Shown in pieces: positions 1 to 8,935 of a DNA stretch of 64,000 nucleotides (position 1 is the stretch's first letter; every line of letters begins with the position of its first letter). Origin of the DNA: Flavobacteriaceae bacterium Ga0077528. Lineage in GTDB: Bacteria > Bacteroidota > Bacteroidia > Flavobacteriales > Flavobacteriaceae. The translations under genes were made by a program, and so were the position numbers. The stretch is taken from the NCBI GenBank assembly GCA_001464475.1, contig LNDX01000003.1, forward strand, positions 124,001-188,000, given 5' to 3'. The notes under the pieces are model-generated. The model was not told where the DNA came from, ran no database searches, and was given only the letters and a program-made list of their open reading frames with translations.

Positions 1-798
1 ATTCAAGCCAGAGAAATTGAAAATTTGAAGTTGAGTTACGCTCTTTTAAATAAGAAAATTGAAGATATCGATCAAGTAGCTTCCGATTTGGAAGAACGAG
101 ATAATAATTTATATCGTGTTTATTTTAACTCCTCGCCCATTTCAAACGAAAAAAGAAGAGGAATTATCGACAGAAAAAGATATAAAGAATTAGAAGGATT
201 TAATAATTCTGAGTTAGTTATTAATACATCCGAAAAAGTGGATGCGATTTCAAAAGCATTGACAGTTCAATCAAAATCATTGGACGAAATTTTGAAATTG
301 GCAAAAGCAAAAGACAAATTATTGAGTGCTGTTCCAGCAATTCAACCAGTAAAAAATGAGGATTTGAAGCATATGGCATCTGGATTTGGATACAGAACTG
401 ATCCGTTTACAAAAGCAAGAAAAATGCATGAAGGAATGGATTTTACAGCTAAAACCGGAACTCCAATCTATGCTACTGGTGATGGTGTTGTGAAAAGTGC
501 AGATAATTCACTTTCGGGTTATGGAAATCATATTGAGATTAATCATGGTTTTGGCTATTTAACATTGTATGCCCATTTAAGCAAGTACAAAGTAAGACCA
601 GGACAACGAGTAAAACGCGGTGACATAATAGGATATGTAGGAAGCACAGGAAGAAGTCAGGCGCCACATTTACATTATGAAGTTCACAAAGACGGAAAAG
701 TAACAAATCCGATTAATTTTTATTACGGAAATATTTCGGCAGCAGAATACGTAGCAATTTCAAAAATTGCTAATCAAGAGAATCAGTCTTTAGACTAG
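1..798 (+). CDS. M23 family metallopeptidase (LytM-type), 5' end outside window
   Basis: Zinc endopeptidase of the LytM/lysostaphin fold, expected to cut peptidoglycan cross-bridges in the periplasm. The frame is open from base 1, so the N-terminus (normally a membrane anchor and coiled coil) lies outside the window; the first ATG-like codon inside the window is not a convincing start. The visible N-terminal third is helical and charged. The C-terminal half is the peptidase domain: the zinc ligands are seen as HEGMD and, further on, HLHYEV, and the fold is marked by GFGYRTDP and HLSKYKVRPGQRV. Both catalytic motifs are intact, so it is probably active. It is followed after 34 bp by a MerR gene on the same strand. 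Confidence 0.9.
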   Translation: MQAREIENLKLSYALLNKKIEDIDQVASDLEERDNNLYRVYFNSSPISNEKRRGIIDRKRYKELEGFNNSELVINTSEKVDAISKALTVQSKSLDEILKLAKAKDKLLSAVPAIQPVKNEDLKHMASGFGYRTDPFTKARKMHEGMDFTAKTGTPIYATGDGVVKSADNSLSGYGNHIEINHGFGYLTLYAHLSKYKVRPGQRVKRGDIIGYVGSTGRSQAPHLHYEVHKDGKVTNPINFYYGNISAAEYVAISKIANQENQSLD

Positions 799-832
799 TG
801 TTGAGTGTTCAAAATTAAATAAATAGAAAAAA

Positions 833-1165
833 ATGCACATAGAATTATCAAAAGACAAATTATACTTTAGTATTGGTGAAATTGCCGAAGCTTTTGATGT
901 AAACGCATCACTTATAAGGTTTTGGGATAAAGAATTTGACATCTTAAAACCAAAGAAAAATGCCAAAGGAAATAGAATGTTCACACAAGAAGATGTGAAG
1001 AATTTGCAACTAATTTATCATTTAGTAAAAGAACGTGGATTTACTTTGGAAGGAGCAAAAACGCATTTAAAAGAAGGTCAGAAAAAAACCTTAGACAAAT
1101 TTGATATCATTTCAAAACTTGAAGGAATTAAAGCGGAGTTGACAAACATTAAAAACAATTTATAA
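833..1165 (+). CDS. MerR family transcriptional regulator
   Basis: A 110-residue protein that is almost entirely a MerR winged helix-turn-helix DNA-binding domain. FSIGEIAEAFDV is the first helix-turn, LIRFWDKEFDIL the recognition part, and NRMFTQEDVKNLQ the wing and following helix. Only a short C-terminal helix follows, with no Cys cluster or ligand-binding domain, so it is not a metal sensor of the MerR/CueR kind. Length and layout match the short MerR proteins found beside M23 peptidases in Flavobacteriaceae. The target is unknown. The ATG follows an A-rich stretch, as is common in this phylum, where Shine-Dalgarno sequences are weak. Confidence 0.88.
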   Translation: MHIELSKDKLYFSIGEIAEAFDVNASLIRFWDKEFDILKPKKNAKGNRMFTQEDVKNLQLIYHLVKERGFTLEGAKTHLKEGQKKTLDKFDIISKLEGIKAELTNIKNNL

Positions 1166-1210
1166 ATCAATAAACAAAAACAATAAATAAACTTTAAACA
1201 ATTAGAAATT

Positions 1211-1816
1211 ATGAGAAAATGGTTAATACCTGTTGGTATAATTGTAGTTTTACTACTTTTGGCAGTATCATCGTACAACGGATTAGTAGGCATTGAAGCC
1301 GATACAAAAACTGCTTGGTCAAAAGTAGAAAGTGCTTATCAAAGAAGAAATGACCTTATTGGTAATTTAGTAAAAACCGTTCAAGGTGCTGCAGATTTTG
1401 AAAAAGGAACATTGACAGCGGTTATTGAAGCTCGTGCAAAAGCAACTGCTGTAACAATTGATCCTGCAAACATTTCACCTGAACAGTTAGCTCAATTTCA
1501 ACAAGCTCAATCTGGATTAACCTCTTCTTTATCAAGATTGTTAGTTTCTGTGGAACAATATCCAAACTTAAAAGCTAATCAAAACTTTCTTGAATTGCAA
1601 TCTCAACTTGAAGGAACAGAAAACAGAATTAATGTTGAAAGAGATCGTTTTAACGATGCTGCAAATCTTTATGACAAGAAAATAAGAAGTTTTCCAAGTG
1701 TTATTTTTGCTAAACTTTTTGGTTTTAATGAAATAGCAAGATTTAAAGCAGAAGCTGGGGCTGAAAAAGCACCAGAAGTAGAATTTAACTTTGATAAAAA
1801 AGCTGAAGCAAAATAA
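1211..1816 (+). CDS. lemA: LemA family protein
   Basis: Membrane-anchored LemA protein of 201 residues. One N-terminal membrane segment (LIPVGIIVVLLLLAVSSYNG) is followed by the periplasmic helical bundle with the family's conserved stretches: AWSKVESAYQRRNDLIGNLV and, near the C-terminus, NLYDKKIRSFPSVIFAKLFG. The biochemical role of LemA is not settled; it commonly travels with TPM-domain proteins, as here. The stop codon overlaps the next start by one base (TAATG), so lemA and the two TPM genes form one translationally coupled unit. Confidence 0.93.
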   Translation: MRKWLIPVGIIVVLLLLAVSSYNGLVGIEADTKTAWSKVESAYQRRNDLIGNLVKTVQGAADFEKGTLTAVIEARAKATAVTIDPANISPEQLAQFQQAQSGLTSSLSRLLVSVEQYPNLKANQNFLELQSQLEGTENRINVERDRFNDAANLYDKKIRSFPSVIFAKLFGFNEIARFKAEAGAEKAPEVEFNFDKKAEAK

Positions 1817-2253
1817 TGTCAAAAGTAGAAGATTTTTTAACTAAAGCCGAAGAGGAAGAAGTAGTTGAAGCTATTCGTTTGGCTGAAAAAAATACTTCAG
1901 GTGAACTTCGTGTTCATATAGAAAAAGAAACATCCATAGCTCCAATTGAAAGAGCTGTGGAGGTTTTTAATCTATTAAAAATGGACAATACTAAAGATCG
2001 AAATGGTGTCATTATTTATGTGGCTGTAAAAAGCAAACAATTTGCAATTTATGGAGACAAAGGTATTAATGAAAAAGTGGCTGATGATTTTTGGAATTGT
2101 ACCAAAGACATCATGCTAAACCATTTTAAAAACGGCAACAACAAACAAGCATTGGTTGACGGAATTAACAATGCAGGCGAACAACTTAAAAAACATTTTC
2201 CTTTTGTGGATAATGATACTGACGAACTTTCTAACGAAATATCAAAAGGATGA
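1816..2253 (+). CDS. TPM domain-containing protein (short form)
   Basis: A 145-residue TPM-fold (TLP18.3/Psb32/MOLO-1) protein without an obvious signal peptide or membrane segment. The domain core is seen in NTSGELRVHIEKE, then DRNGVIIYVAVKSKQFAIYG and DDFWNCTKDIMLNHFKNGN. It sits between lemA and a second, longer TPM protein, overlapping the former by 1 base and the latter by 4 (ATGA). Similar lemA-TPM-TPM triplets are common in Flavobacteriaceae. TPM domains have been linked to acid phosphatase activity and membrane-protein quality control, but no activity can be assigned here. Confidence 0.88.
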   Translation: MSKVEDFLTKAEEEEVVEAIRLAEKNTSGELRVHIEKETSIAPIERAVEVFNLLKMDNTKDRNGVIIYVAVKSKQFAIYGDKGINEKVADDFWNCTKDIMLNHFKNGNNKQALVDGINNAGEQLKKHFPFVDNDTDELSNEISKG

Positions 2254-3041
2254 TACAACTAGTTTTTAGAATCGTAAAATTTCTCTTGATTGTATCATTG
2301 TTGTTGCTACATCAACTTGGATTTTCTCAGTATGAAATTCCTAAAAAACCTTCGTTTATTCCACCAATAATCGATAGTACGAAAACACTATCTGATTCTG
2401 AAATAAAAAATCTATACGAAAAATTAAGAGTATATTCAGATAGTACATCGACAGAAATTTTTGTTATGATTGTTTCTACAACGCAAGGACAAGATGTTTC
2501 TAAATATGGTTTTGACATTGCTGATAAATGGAAAATTGGTCAGAAAGGAAAAGATAACGGAATCGTATTTCTAATCGCTAAAGACGATAGAAAGATGACT
2601 ATTCAAACAGGATATGGAACCGAACATTTGCTTACTGATGCTCTTTCTAGGAGAATCATTGAACAAGATGTAAAACCATTCTTTAAAGAAAGTCGATATT
2701 ACGAGGGCATTGACAATGGCGTAAATGCTATTTTCAAAGTTATGAAAGGCGAGTATAAAAATGACAAAAAATCATCAAATGATGGCTTTGCTCCTATTCT
2801 CTTATTCATAGTAATTTTCGTTGTTATCATGATTTTAGCATCAAGAAATAAAGGCGGCGGAAACTCTGGAAATTCATCTGGAGGACCAAGCTTACTTGAT
2901 ATTATCATATTGAGTAATATGGGACGAAGCTCTGGTGGTGGATTTGGTGGTGGATTTGGCGGCTCGTCTGGCGGAGGCGGTTTCGGCGGTTTTGGCGGCG
3001 GAGGCGGTTTTGGCGGTGGAGGCGCAAGTGGTGATTGGTAA
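2250..3041 (+). CDS. TPM domain protein with Gly-rich tail (YgcG family)
   Basis: A 263-residue envelope protein. The N-terminal signal peptide ends near LGFSQYEIP. The TPM domain follows (residues about 35-160, with TEIFVMIVSTTQGQDV, DNGIVFLIAKDDRKM and the GYGTEHLLTD loop), then a membrane segment (APILLFIVIFVVIMILAS). The tail is almost only Gly, Ser and Phe (repeats of GGGFGG), typical of YgcG-like proteins. The product is probably anchored in the inner membrane with the TPM domain in the periplasm. It is the last gene of the lemA unit and is followed after about 30 bp by a strong terminator. Confidence 0.9.
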   Translation: MIQLVFRIVKFLLIVSLLLLHQLGFSQYEIPKKPSFIPPIIDSTKTLSDSEIKNLYEKLRVYSDSTSTEIFVMIVSTTQGQDVSKYGFDIADKWKIGQKGKDNGIVFLIAKDDRKMTIQTGYGTEHLLTDALSRRIIEQDVKPFFKESRYYEGIDNGVNAIFKVMKGEYKNDKKSSNDGFAPILLFIVIFVVIMILASRNKGGGNSGNSSGGPSLLDIIILSNMGRSSGGGFGGGFGGSSGGGGFGGFGGGGGFGGGGASGDW

Positions 3042-3069
3042 AATCAAAATCTTCTATATATAAAAATAA

Positions 3070-3100
3070 ATACCCCAAAAGTGAATTGCTTTTGGGGTAT
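3070..3100. terminator. Bidirectional intrinsic terminator
   Basis: Perfect 12-bp inverted repeat, ATACCCCAAAAG and CTTTTGGGGTAT, with a 7-base loop and T-rich flanks. It lies between the converging ends of the TPM gene (3041) and the barrel gene (3125). Confidence 0.9.
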
Positions 3101-3124
3101 ATTTTTATCTAATTTATTTCTGAA

Positions 3125-5905
3125 TTAAAACCACATCATTCCGCCTGATTTCTTCTCTTTTCCTGCGAATTTTTCTAGCTTGTAGGTTAATGAAAACATT
3201 ACGTAACGTCTTAGCACTACGTTTTCTTCATCTCTAATTGACGTTGCTGTGATGCTTCTTGTTGCGTTTTGATTTTGATTCAACATATCATACACTTTTA
3301 CTTTTGCCATTAATTTCTTTTGATAAAAACTATAAGACAAACTGGTATTCCATAAGTAGAAATCTTTCTTGAATCCGCTTGCTATGTTTGAGTTGTACGT
3401 GTATCCAAAGTCGTTTCCGAAAGTCCAGTTTTTTGGCCAAAAACTTGTTACTTGTATGTTTAATCGATGTATAAAATTGGATGCCGATTCAATCACATAA
3501 TTTGAAAAATTAGTTTTGTTATAAGAATAAGTATACGATGGATTAATCGTTAACAGTTCACCATATTCATATGTAAAATTAACTCTTGGATTGAATGTAA
3601 ATGTTTTTGCACTAAACAATTCTCCATCGGTATATCCTTTAGACAAACCAAAATTATTGTTTGCTCTAAGTTCAAATCTATATTTGTGTCCGTCTTTTTT
3701 GATGGATTTATTCCAATATAACCCAAACCACGAGTTATATGTACCAGATACATTTTCGTATGAAGTTGTTCGTTTTCTATTGGCATCAAATGTTGTTGAG
3801 GAAACGATTTGATTATCGTAAAAATTTCCTCCTGTATAAACTCCATATCCAGAACGTGTTGCGTAATCGAAATCTCTATAAGAAAAATAGATACCATGAT
3901 TTTGATTCAAATCTAAATTTGGATTACCAATTATAGTATTCAATGGATTGGCTAAATCTTCTACTGGCAAAATTTGTCTTGCAGTTGGAAGCGTGTAAGA
4001 GTAATTGTAGTTAATCCATAAGTTTTTACTTTTTGAAAAACGATAACTAGCATAAGTGTTTATATAGGGTAAAACAAATTCTTTTTCTAAACTAGTTTTT
4101 ACATTTAAATATTCTGAATCATTATCAAAATTGATTAAAGTTGTTCCAACATTCAAATTGAAATTCATTTTTTTGCTATTGTAGGCTAAACCTGTGTTTG
4201 GGGTAATTGTTCGCTCTAACGAATTGAAAACATTAGATAATTCATCATTTGCAATCGAATAAGTTTCATTTGTTGCATCAAAATCAAAAGAATTTCTTCT
4301 ATCTCTGTTTTTATCAATTTTATATTCTACACCCAATTTTATTTGAAGTGAATCTGTAATTGGTTGATAAAACTCTAGTTCTGCCCTGTAATTGGAACTT
4401 ATGTTTTTAGAATTATTGGTCTGATTCCTGACATCATCTGGATCGGCTCCTTGATAAAAAATAGTTGTTGATCTAACAATTTCATCTTCTTTTGTGTTAG
4501 AATTTTCGCTATCAAAAACAAAACTTAGACTCTTCCCTTTTCTTTTAAATGATTTGGTAAAAGACAAAGTATTATTGAACGAGTCATTATTGTTTTCATA
4601 GAAATTATTTGAACTACTTTCGTTTAAAAGAGCATTAGCCGCATCAAAAGAAGATTGAGAAGCAACATTTCTATTTTTGTTATTCGACTTCGTGAAATTT
4701 GGCTCTAATGATATTGTTGTTAATGAATCTATTTTAAATTCAAATAATGAAGTTACATTATGAACATATCTGTCTTCGTTTGTATTTGAATTTGAATTTG
4801 TTGAGAAATTTCCTGAAGGTAAGAAATTAGTCAAACTTGTTCTATTGGTATTTTTAGAATTTGCTCCAGAATAAAAGTAACTCAAAGAAGTTTCTGCATC
4901 TTTAAACCATTCATCAGAATAATTCAATCCAACTAAATTAGACTGCGTAATCCCTTTATTTCCTCCAAAACTTCTTCCGTTTATCCCAAACGAACCGTTG
5001 TCACCAATCCATACACTCCTATTTCTTCCGCCACCCATATTATCAAAAACTTCATCCATTGAGAATCCAGTTGCATTGATATTATTGGATGATGCTAAGA
5101 CACTAATCTTTCGTTTATTTTTAAAATAATTTACTAAAGTACTAGATTCATATCGCTTATCAGAACCGCGTCCGCCCATGAACTTGCCAAAAAATCCTTT
5201 GTTTTTATCTTCGTCAATGGTTAGATTTATACTAGCTGTATTGGCACTTGCTGCAGCACCTGTTTGCTCTTCTTTTTTAGTTTTAGTGTCAGAAACTTGA
5301 ACTTTATTGATGATATCTGAAGGCAAATTTTGAAGTGCAATTTTTCCGTCTTTATCAAAAAATGGTTTTCCGTTGACTAGGATTTGATTTACTTCTTTTC
5401 CGTTTACCGTTATTTTTCCATCAGCGTCAATTTCTACGCCAGGCAATTGTTTCAATAAAGTTTCTACATTAGCATCTGGACGCACCTTAAATGAAGATGC
5501 ATTAAACTCTAAAGTGTCTTTTTTAATTCTAATTGGAGGAGTTTCTTTCTTGATGATGACTTCATCTAGATTATTTATAGCAACTTTTAATGCTAATGTT
5601 CCAAAATCTTTGTCGGCAGACACATTCTCTAAAGGTATTTTATATTCATCATAAGTTACAAAAGAGATTTTTAGAAAAACTGGTTTGTCTATTTTCTTTA
5701 ATTTGAAATCAAATTTTCCAAATTTGTCTGTAATCGTATAATCAATCACTGTAGAATCTTTAGCTGATGAAAGGTAAACTGTTGCAGATTCAATAGGTAA
5801 TTTGGTTACTTCATCAATTACTTTTCCTTTTAAATTAAAGGTGTTTTGACCATAAGTAAAGGAGCAGAATAGAATTGCAAGTACGACGTAGAACGTTTTA
5901 GGCAT
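3125..5905 (-). CDS. Outer-membrane beta-barrel family protein with CarboxypepD_reg-like domain
   Basis: A 926-residue outer-membrane protein of the OMP_b-brl type, related in layout to TonB-dependent receptors. Signal peptide (ending in YGQN), then a carboxypeptidase-regulatory-like Ig domain (FNLKGKVIDEVTKLPIESAT), then a plug-like domain (DANVETLLKQLPGVEIDADG, then VNGKEVNQILVNGKPFF), then a long barrel rich in alternating aromatic strands. No canonical TonB box can be pointed to. It stands alone between a terminator and the TonB operon, with no SusD partner, so a SusC role is unlikely. Ligand unknown. A second protein of the same type is encoded at 47521. Confidence 0.88.
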   Translation of the reverse strand: MPKTFYVVLAILFCSFTYGQNTFNLKGKVIDEVTKLPIESATVYLSSAKDSTVIDYTITDKFGKFDFKLKKIDKPVFLKISFVTYDEYKIPLENVSADKDFGTLALKVAINNLDEVIIKKETPPIRIKKDTLEFNASSFKVRPDANVETLLKQLPGVEIDADGKITVNGKEVNQILVNGKPFFDKDGKIALQNLPSDIINKVQVSDTKTKKEEQTGAAASANTASINLTIDEDKNKGFFGKFMGGRGSDKRYESSTLVNYFKNKRKISVLASSNNINATGFSMDEVFDNMGGGRNRSVWIGDNGSFGINGRSFGGNKGITQSNLVGLNYSDEWFKDAETSLSYFYSGANSKNTNRTSLTNFLPSGNFSTNSNSNTNEDRYVHNVTSLFEFKIDSLTTISLEPNFTKSNNKNRNVASQSSFDAANALLNESSSNNFYENNNDSFNNTLSFTKSFKRKGKSLSFVFDSENSNTKEDEIVRSTTIFYQGADPDDVRNQTNNSKNISSNYRAELEFYQPITDSLQIKLGVEYKIDKNRDRRNSFDFDATNETYSIANDELSNVFNSLERTITPNTGLAYNSKKMNFNLNVGTTLINFDNDSEYLNVKTSLEKEFVLPYINTYASYRFSKSKNLWINYNYSYTLPTARQILPVEDLANPLNTIIGNPNLDLNQNHGIYFSYRDFDYATRSGYGVYTGGNFYDNQIVSSTTFDANRKRTTSYENVSGTYNSWFGLYWNKSIKKDGHKYRFELRANNNFGLSKGYTDGELFSAKTFTFNPRVNFTYEYGELLTINPSYTYSYNKTNFSNYVIESASNFIHRLNIQVTSFWPKNWTFGNDFGYTYNSNIASGFKKDFYLWNTSLSYSFYQKKLMAKVKVYDMLNQNQNATRSITATSIRDEENVVLRRYVMFSLTYKLEKFAGKEKKSGGMMWF

Positions 5906-6001
5906 AAATTTATTGGTTAGTTTTTCTAAATAACTGCGAAATAAAGACTTTAGTATTTAAAGAAATAATTTCTTACAAAACTTTAACATATGTAAATAAA
6001 A

Positions 6002-6025
6002 AAACGTCCAATTTCTTGGACGTTT
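6002..6025 (-). terminator. Intrinsic terminator of the ExbB-TPR operon
   Basis: Perfect 10-bp stem (AAACGTCCAA / TTGGACGTTT) with a 4-base loop; on the minus strand it runs into TTTTTATTT. It sits 8 bases beyond the TAA that would end the TPR protein if its TGA at 6120-6122 were read through. Confidence 0.88.
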
Positions 6026-6119
6026 CTTATTTTTATTTCTTCTTTTTAGTTGTCTTTTTTACAACTTTCTTCTTGGTAGTTACAGGAGCTTTAGTTTCGG
6101 GTATTATTGGGTCCGCTCC

Positions 6120-7775
6120 TCATTTCAACAATTTCATAGACTCTAAAGCATAATTATTTGTTGGATCTAAAGCTAAAGTTTTGCTGAAAAACTCTTTTGC
6201 TTTTACTTTATCAGTATTAGCATAATGCGCTCCAATACTGTTATAAGATTCTGTAACTTTTGCTTTATTTTTAGCTATCTCTTCGTCACCTTTAGGTAAT
6301 ACGATATCTAAATATTTTTGATAAGTAGCTGCCATCACATCATCTTTATCCAATGAACTGTTAATTCTTGCTTTGTATAAATAAGCCTCTTGATAAGTTG
6401 GTGATGCTGTAATTACATTATCCATAGCTTTATCTGCTTTTTCTAAACTTACTACATCAATAGTTTTAGCATCTTTACCTCTATTAATTGTAAAAACAGA
6501 AAGACCATAATAAACATTATCTTCAAGATAGTTTTTAGACGTTGGGTTAGAAATTGCTGCTTCAAAAATAGCTGAAGAAACATCATACAACTTTTGTCCA
6601 AAATACTTTTTACCAATTTCGTTCAGACCATTTGCTAAAACTGGCTCCATATTAAGTGCTTTCTGAATCTCAGCGGCTCCATTTTTTAACATTGTTGCGT
6701 CAACCGTTTTCCCATCAGCACCAATTGATTTTTTCACAAGAGCTAATCCTAAGTAATAGTAATCACCAGGTATAATTTTAGTTCCTTTAGCAATAAACTC
6801 ATTAAGTGCTGTAATAGCTGCTTCTGTATTTCCATTTTCATAAGCAGAATAACCTAAATAACGCAGAATTCTTGGATTAACTTTATCTAGTTTTTTCATT
6901 TCATTTGCTTCTGCTTCTAGAGCTACATAATCTCTTGCTAAGATTAAGAAGTCTGCATGACGCATACGAGATGTTAATGAATAATCTGTTAATTTCATGT
7001 ACTCATTATAGCTATCTAATGCTTTTTTGATGTTTTCTGTATAAGTAGAAGGTTTATTGTTAGCCCACAAATAGTAAGTCTCTGCTAATTCTCTGTAAAC
7101 AGGACCATAACTTTTGTTGATTGCAATAACTTCATCATACGCTTTAATTGCTTCACCGTAAGCTTTAGCTCCTTTCAACAAAACACCTAACTGCATTTTA
7201 GCTCTAATTAAAGAACTATCTGATTGGTATGCGTTTCTGTAGGCAGCATAAGCTTCGTTTTGATTTTTCTCACCATAATAAGCATCACCTAACGCTAATT
7301 GTATGTAGGCATTAGTTGGATTTGCAACTTTAGCTTTATTCAAAACTTCAATCGCTGCTTTATAGTCAGGTTTGTCAGCATTCATATAAGCTTTTGCAAT
7401 ATAGATGTACTCTTCAACATCTTTCTTTTTAAGATCTTTGGTTACTGAATCAAATTTAGATTTTGCAGCAGCAACATTACCACTATTCAATTCTAATTGA
7501 CCTAGACCAATGTTATTGATTTTTCCTTCTTCAGAAGATAAACCTCTGTCAAAAGCAATTTTTGCAGAATCCTCGATGTTTTGAGTTAGATATATATTCC
7601 CTAAAAGAAATGATGCTCTACCATTACTTTTGGTTTGAATAATACTCTTTAATAATGACTTAGCTTTTTCATACTGTTCAGCATCAATCGCTTTTCTAGC
7701 TTGATCTAAGTCTTGTGCTTGGCTCACTGCGGCTGAAGCTAACAAAGCAATACTGAAAATTTTAAATTTGCTCAT
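6120..7775 (-). CDS. Tetratricopeptide repeat protein, possibly shortened by an in-frame TGA
   Basis: A 551-residue secreted TPR protein. A signal peptide (ALLASAAVSQAQ) is followed by about a dozen TPR-like helical hairpins, for example YGEAIKAYDEVIAINKSYG and KAKEFFSKTLALDPTNNYA. Probably a periplasmic scaffold; it is the last gene of the ExbB/ExbD/TonB unit, 12 bp after the PstS-like gene. Oddity: after the TGA at 6120-6122 the same frame stays open for 28 codons and encodes a tail beginning GADPIIPETKAPVTT and ending in a Lys-rich run, closing with TAA at 6033-6035 just before the terminator. Either the TGA is a mutation or sequencing error, or the protein has lost a basic tail. Confidence 0.85.
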   Translation of the reverse strand: MSKFKIFSIALLASAAVSQAQDLDQARKAIDAEQYEKAKSLLKSIIQTKSNGRASFLLGNIYLTQNIEDSAKIAFDRGLSSEEGKINNIGLGQLELNSGNVAAAKSKFDSVTKDLKKKDVEEYIYIAKAYMNADKPDYKAAIEVLNKAKVANPTNAYIQLALGDAYYGEKNQNEAYAAYRNAYQSDSSLIRAKMQLGVLLKGAKAYGEAIKAYDEVIAINKSYGPVYRELAETYYLWANNKPSTYTENIKKALDSYNEYMKLTDYSLTSRMRHADFLILARDYVALEAEANEMKKLDKVNPRILRYLGYSAYENGNTEAAITALNEFIAKGTKIIPGDYYYLGLALVKKSIGADGKTVDATMLKNGAAEIQKALNMEPVLANGLNEIGKKYFGQKLYDVSSAIFEAAISNPTSKNYLEDNVYYGLSVFTINRGKDAKTIDVVSLEKADKAMDNVITASPTYQEAYLYKARINSSLDKDDVMAATYQKYLDIVLPKGDEEIAKNKAKVTESYNSIGAHYANTDKVKAKEFFSKTLALDPTNNYALESMKLLK

Positions 7776-7786
7776 CTTATTGTAAT

Positions 7787-8710
7787 TTATTTCTTGTTTT
7801 CTATTTGATTTCTAATTCTAATGTTTCGGCTTGGTTCTCTCATTGGAGACAGTCCCGATTGTGTAATTATTCTTTGTCCTATCTCTCCGGCTATGAATGA
7901 AGCAAAGCCCATTCCTAATCCTTCATATCCTTGACAATTGATAATATACAAAACACGTGCCAAAGGGTATGCTCTACTTCCTATGTTCTCTTGTGATGGG
8001 TAAACATACTTATTATCAGCAGTTTTCACACTTAAAATTTTTACACTATTTACATATTTTTGCATTGCTGCTTTTGGTTGTGTTAACCAATTTATTCCAA
8101 TTACACCAATCATTCCGTCATTTTCTGAAACGTGTTTTATTACTTCATCATTAGTTTTGAATGAAAAAACACCTTCACTTGGCAGTGATTCTATCTTTGC
8201 TAATCTGCATAAATAGCTAACTGTACTTGAGTTAGGATTATCAAAAACCAATCCTTTTATGCTATTTTTAGTTCCTTTTAAATAATCAATTACTTCTTTT
8301 AAATCAATCAAAGTATCGTTTGATTTTTTATTCTTTATAAATGTTATGGCATCTATTGCAAATGCTGTTGTTCTAGGTTTAATTTTTTTCTGATTAAAAA
8401 TAGCGGTTTCCTCCTTATTCAATTCTCTAGAAAGCACTATAATTCCTGATTTCTCATTTGTAAAATCAATAATACTTTCTTTTTCAGACTTAGGAAGTAA
8501 AGTTATTTTTGCATCATACTGTGTCTCAAAGATAGTTACTTGATCTTCAACAATAGGCATTAAAGTTTCATCTACTAAAATTGTAGTTTTTCCTTCAATG
8601 ATTGTGTCTGACTTAGGATCATTTTTATCTTTTTTCACACATGATATTACAATTCCTAAAATAAGAATTGGAACTAAAATCAAAAATAAAATCTTTTTAT
8701 TCTTCATCAT
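7787..8710 (-). CDS. PstS-like substrate-binding lipoprotein
   Basis: A 307-residue periplasmic binding protein of the phosphate-binding (PstS/PBP-like) type. The N-terminus is a lipoprotein signal with the lipobox Cys in GIVISCVKK. The body has two alpha/beta lobes with family-like stretches, including GIIVLSRELNKEE, AIDAITFIKN and GMIGVIGINWL. No pstABC permease genes are present; instead it lies inside the ExbB-ExbD-TonB unit, so a role in an ABC transporter is doubtful and a scaffold or sensing role in the envelope is possible. The start overlaps the end of the small membrane-protein gene by about 14 bp. An ATG pair makes the exact start uncertain by one codon. Confidence 0.8.
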   Translation of the reverse strand: MMKNKKILFLILVPILILGIVISCVKKDKNDPKSDTIIEGKTTILVDETLMPIVEDQVTIFETQYDAKITLLPKSEKESIIDFTNEKSGIIVLSRELNKEETAIFNQKKIKPRTTAFAIDAITFIKNKKSNDTLIDLKEVIDYLKGTKNSIKGLVFDNPNSSTVSYLCRLAKIESLPSEGVFSFKTNDEVIKHVSENDGMIGVIGINWLTQPKAAMQKYVNSVKILSVKTADNKYVYPSQENIGSRAYPLARVLYIINCQGYEGLGMGFASFIAGEIGQRIITQSGLSPMREPSRNIRIRNQIENKK

Positions 8711-8933
8711 TGTTAGTATTAAAATATCTATAGAATCTGAAAAAACCGTAAGCCATTAATAATATACCTAGAGCTATTCTATATTGTGGTTGCAATCGTA
8801 TTGGAAAACTAGTCCAAAAAATTAGCACAATACCAAATGTTAAATAAATCAAAAAAAACAAAAATCCTATAAATAGAAGAAATCGCTCGTTAAGCGATTT
8901 CTTCTTATAGTTTGAAATTAATTTCTTAATCAT
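8697..8933 (-). CDS. Small two-TM membrane protein, unknown function
   Basis: A 78-residue protein starting MIKKLISNYKKK, with two hydrophobic segments (FLLFIGFLFFLIYLTFGIVL and YRIALGILLMAYGFF) joined by a short loop, and an acidic end. I chose the ATG at 8931-8933, two bases after the tonB stop; a longer reading from 8984 would run inside tonB and is not supported. I do not recognise a named family. Its fixed place between tonB and the PstS-like gene, overlapping the latter, suggests co-translation with the TonB complex. Confidence 0.7.
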   Translation of the reverse strand: MIKKLISNYKKKSLNERFLLFIGFLFFLIYLTFGIVLIFWTSFPIRLQPQYRIALGILLMAYGFFRFYRYFNTNNDEE

Positions 8934-8935
8934 TA

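Noticed and set aside
3550..3936. Overlapping open frames of 65-115 codons within the first barrel gene
   Set aside because: Shadows in other frames of a strong coding region; no start context or family features.
7787..8710. PstS-like lipoprotein as part of a phosphate ABC transporter
   Set aside because: No pstC, pstA, pstB or phoU genes nearby; the gene belongs to the TonB unit.
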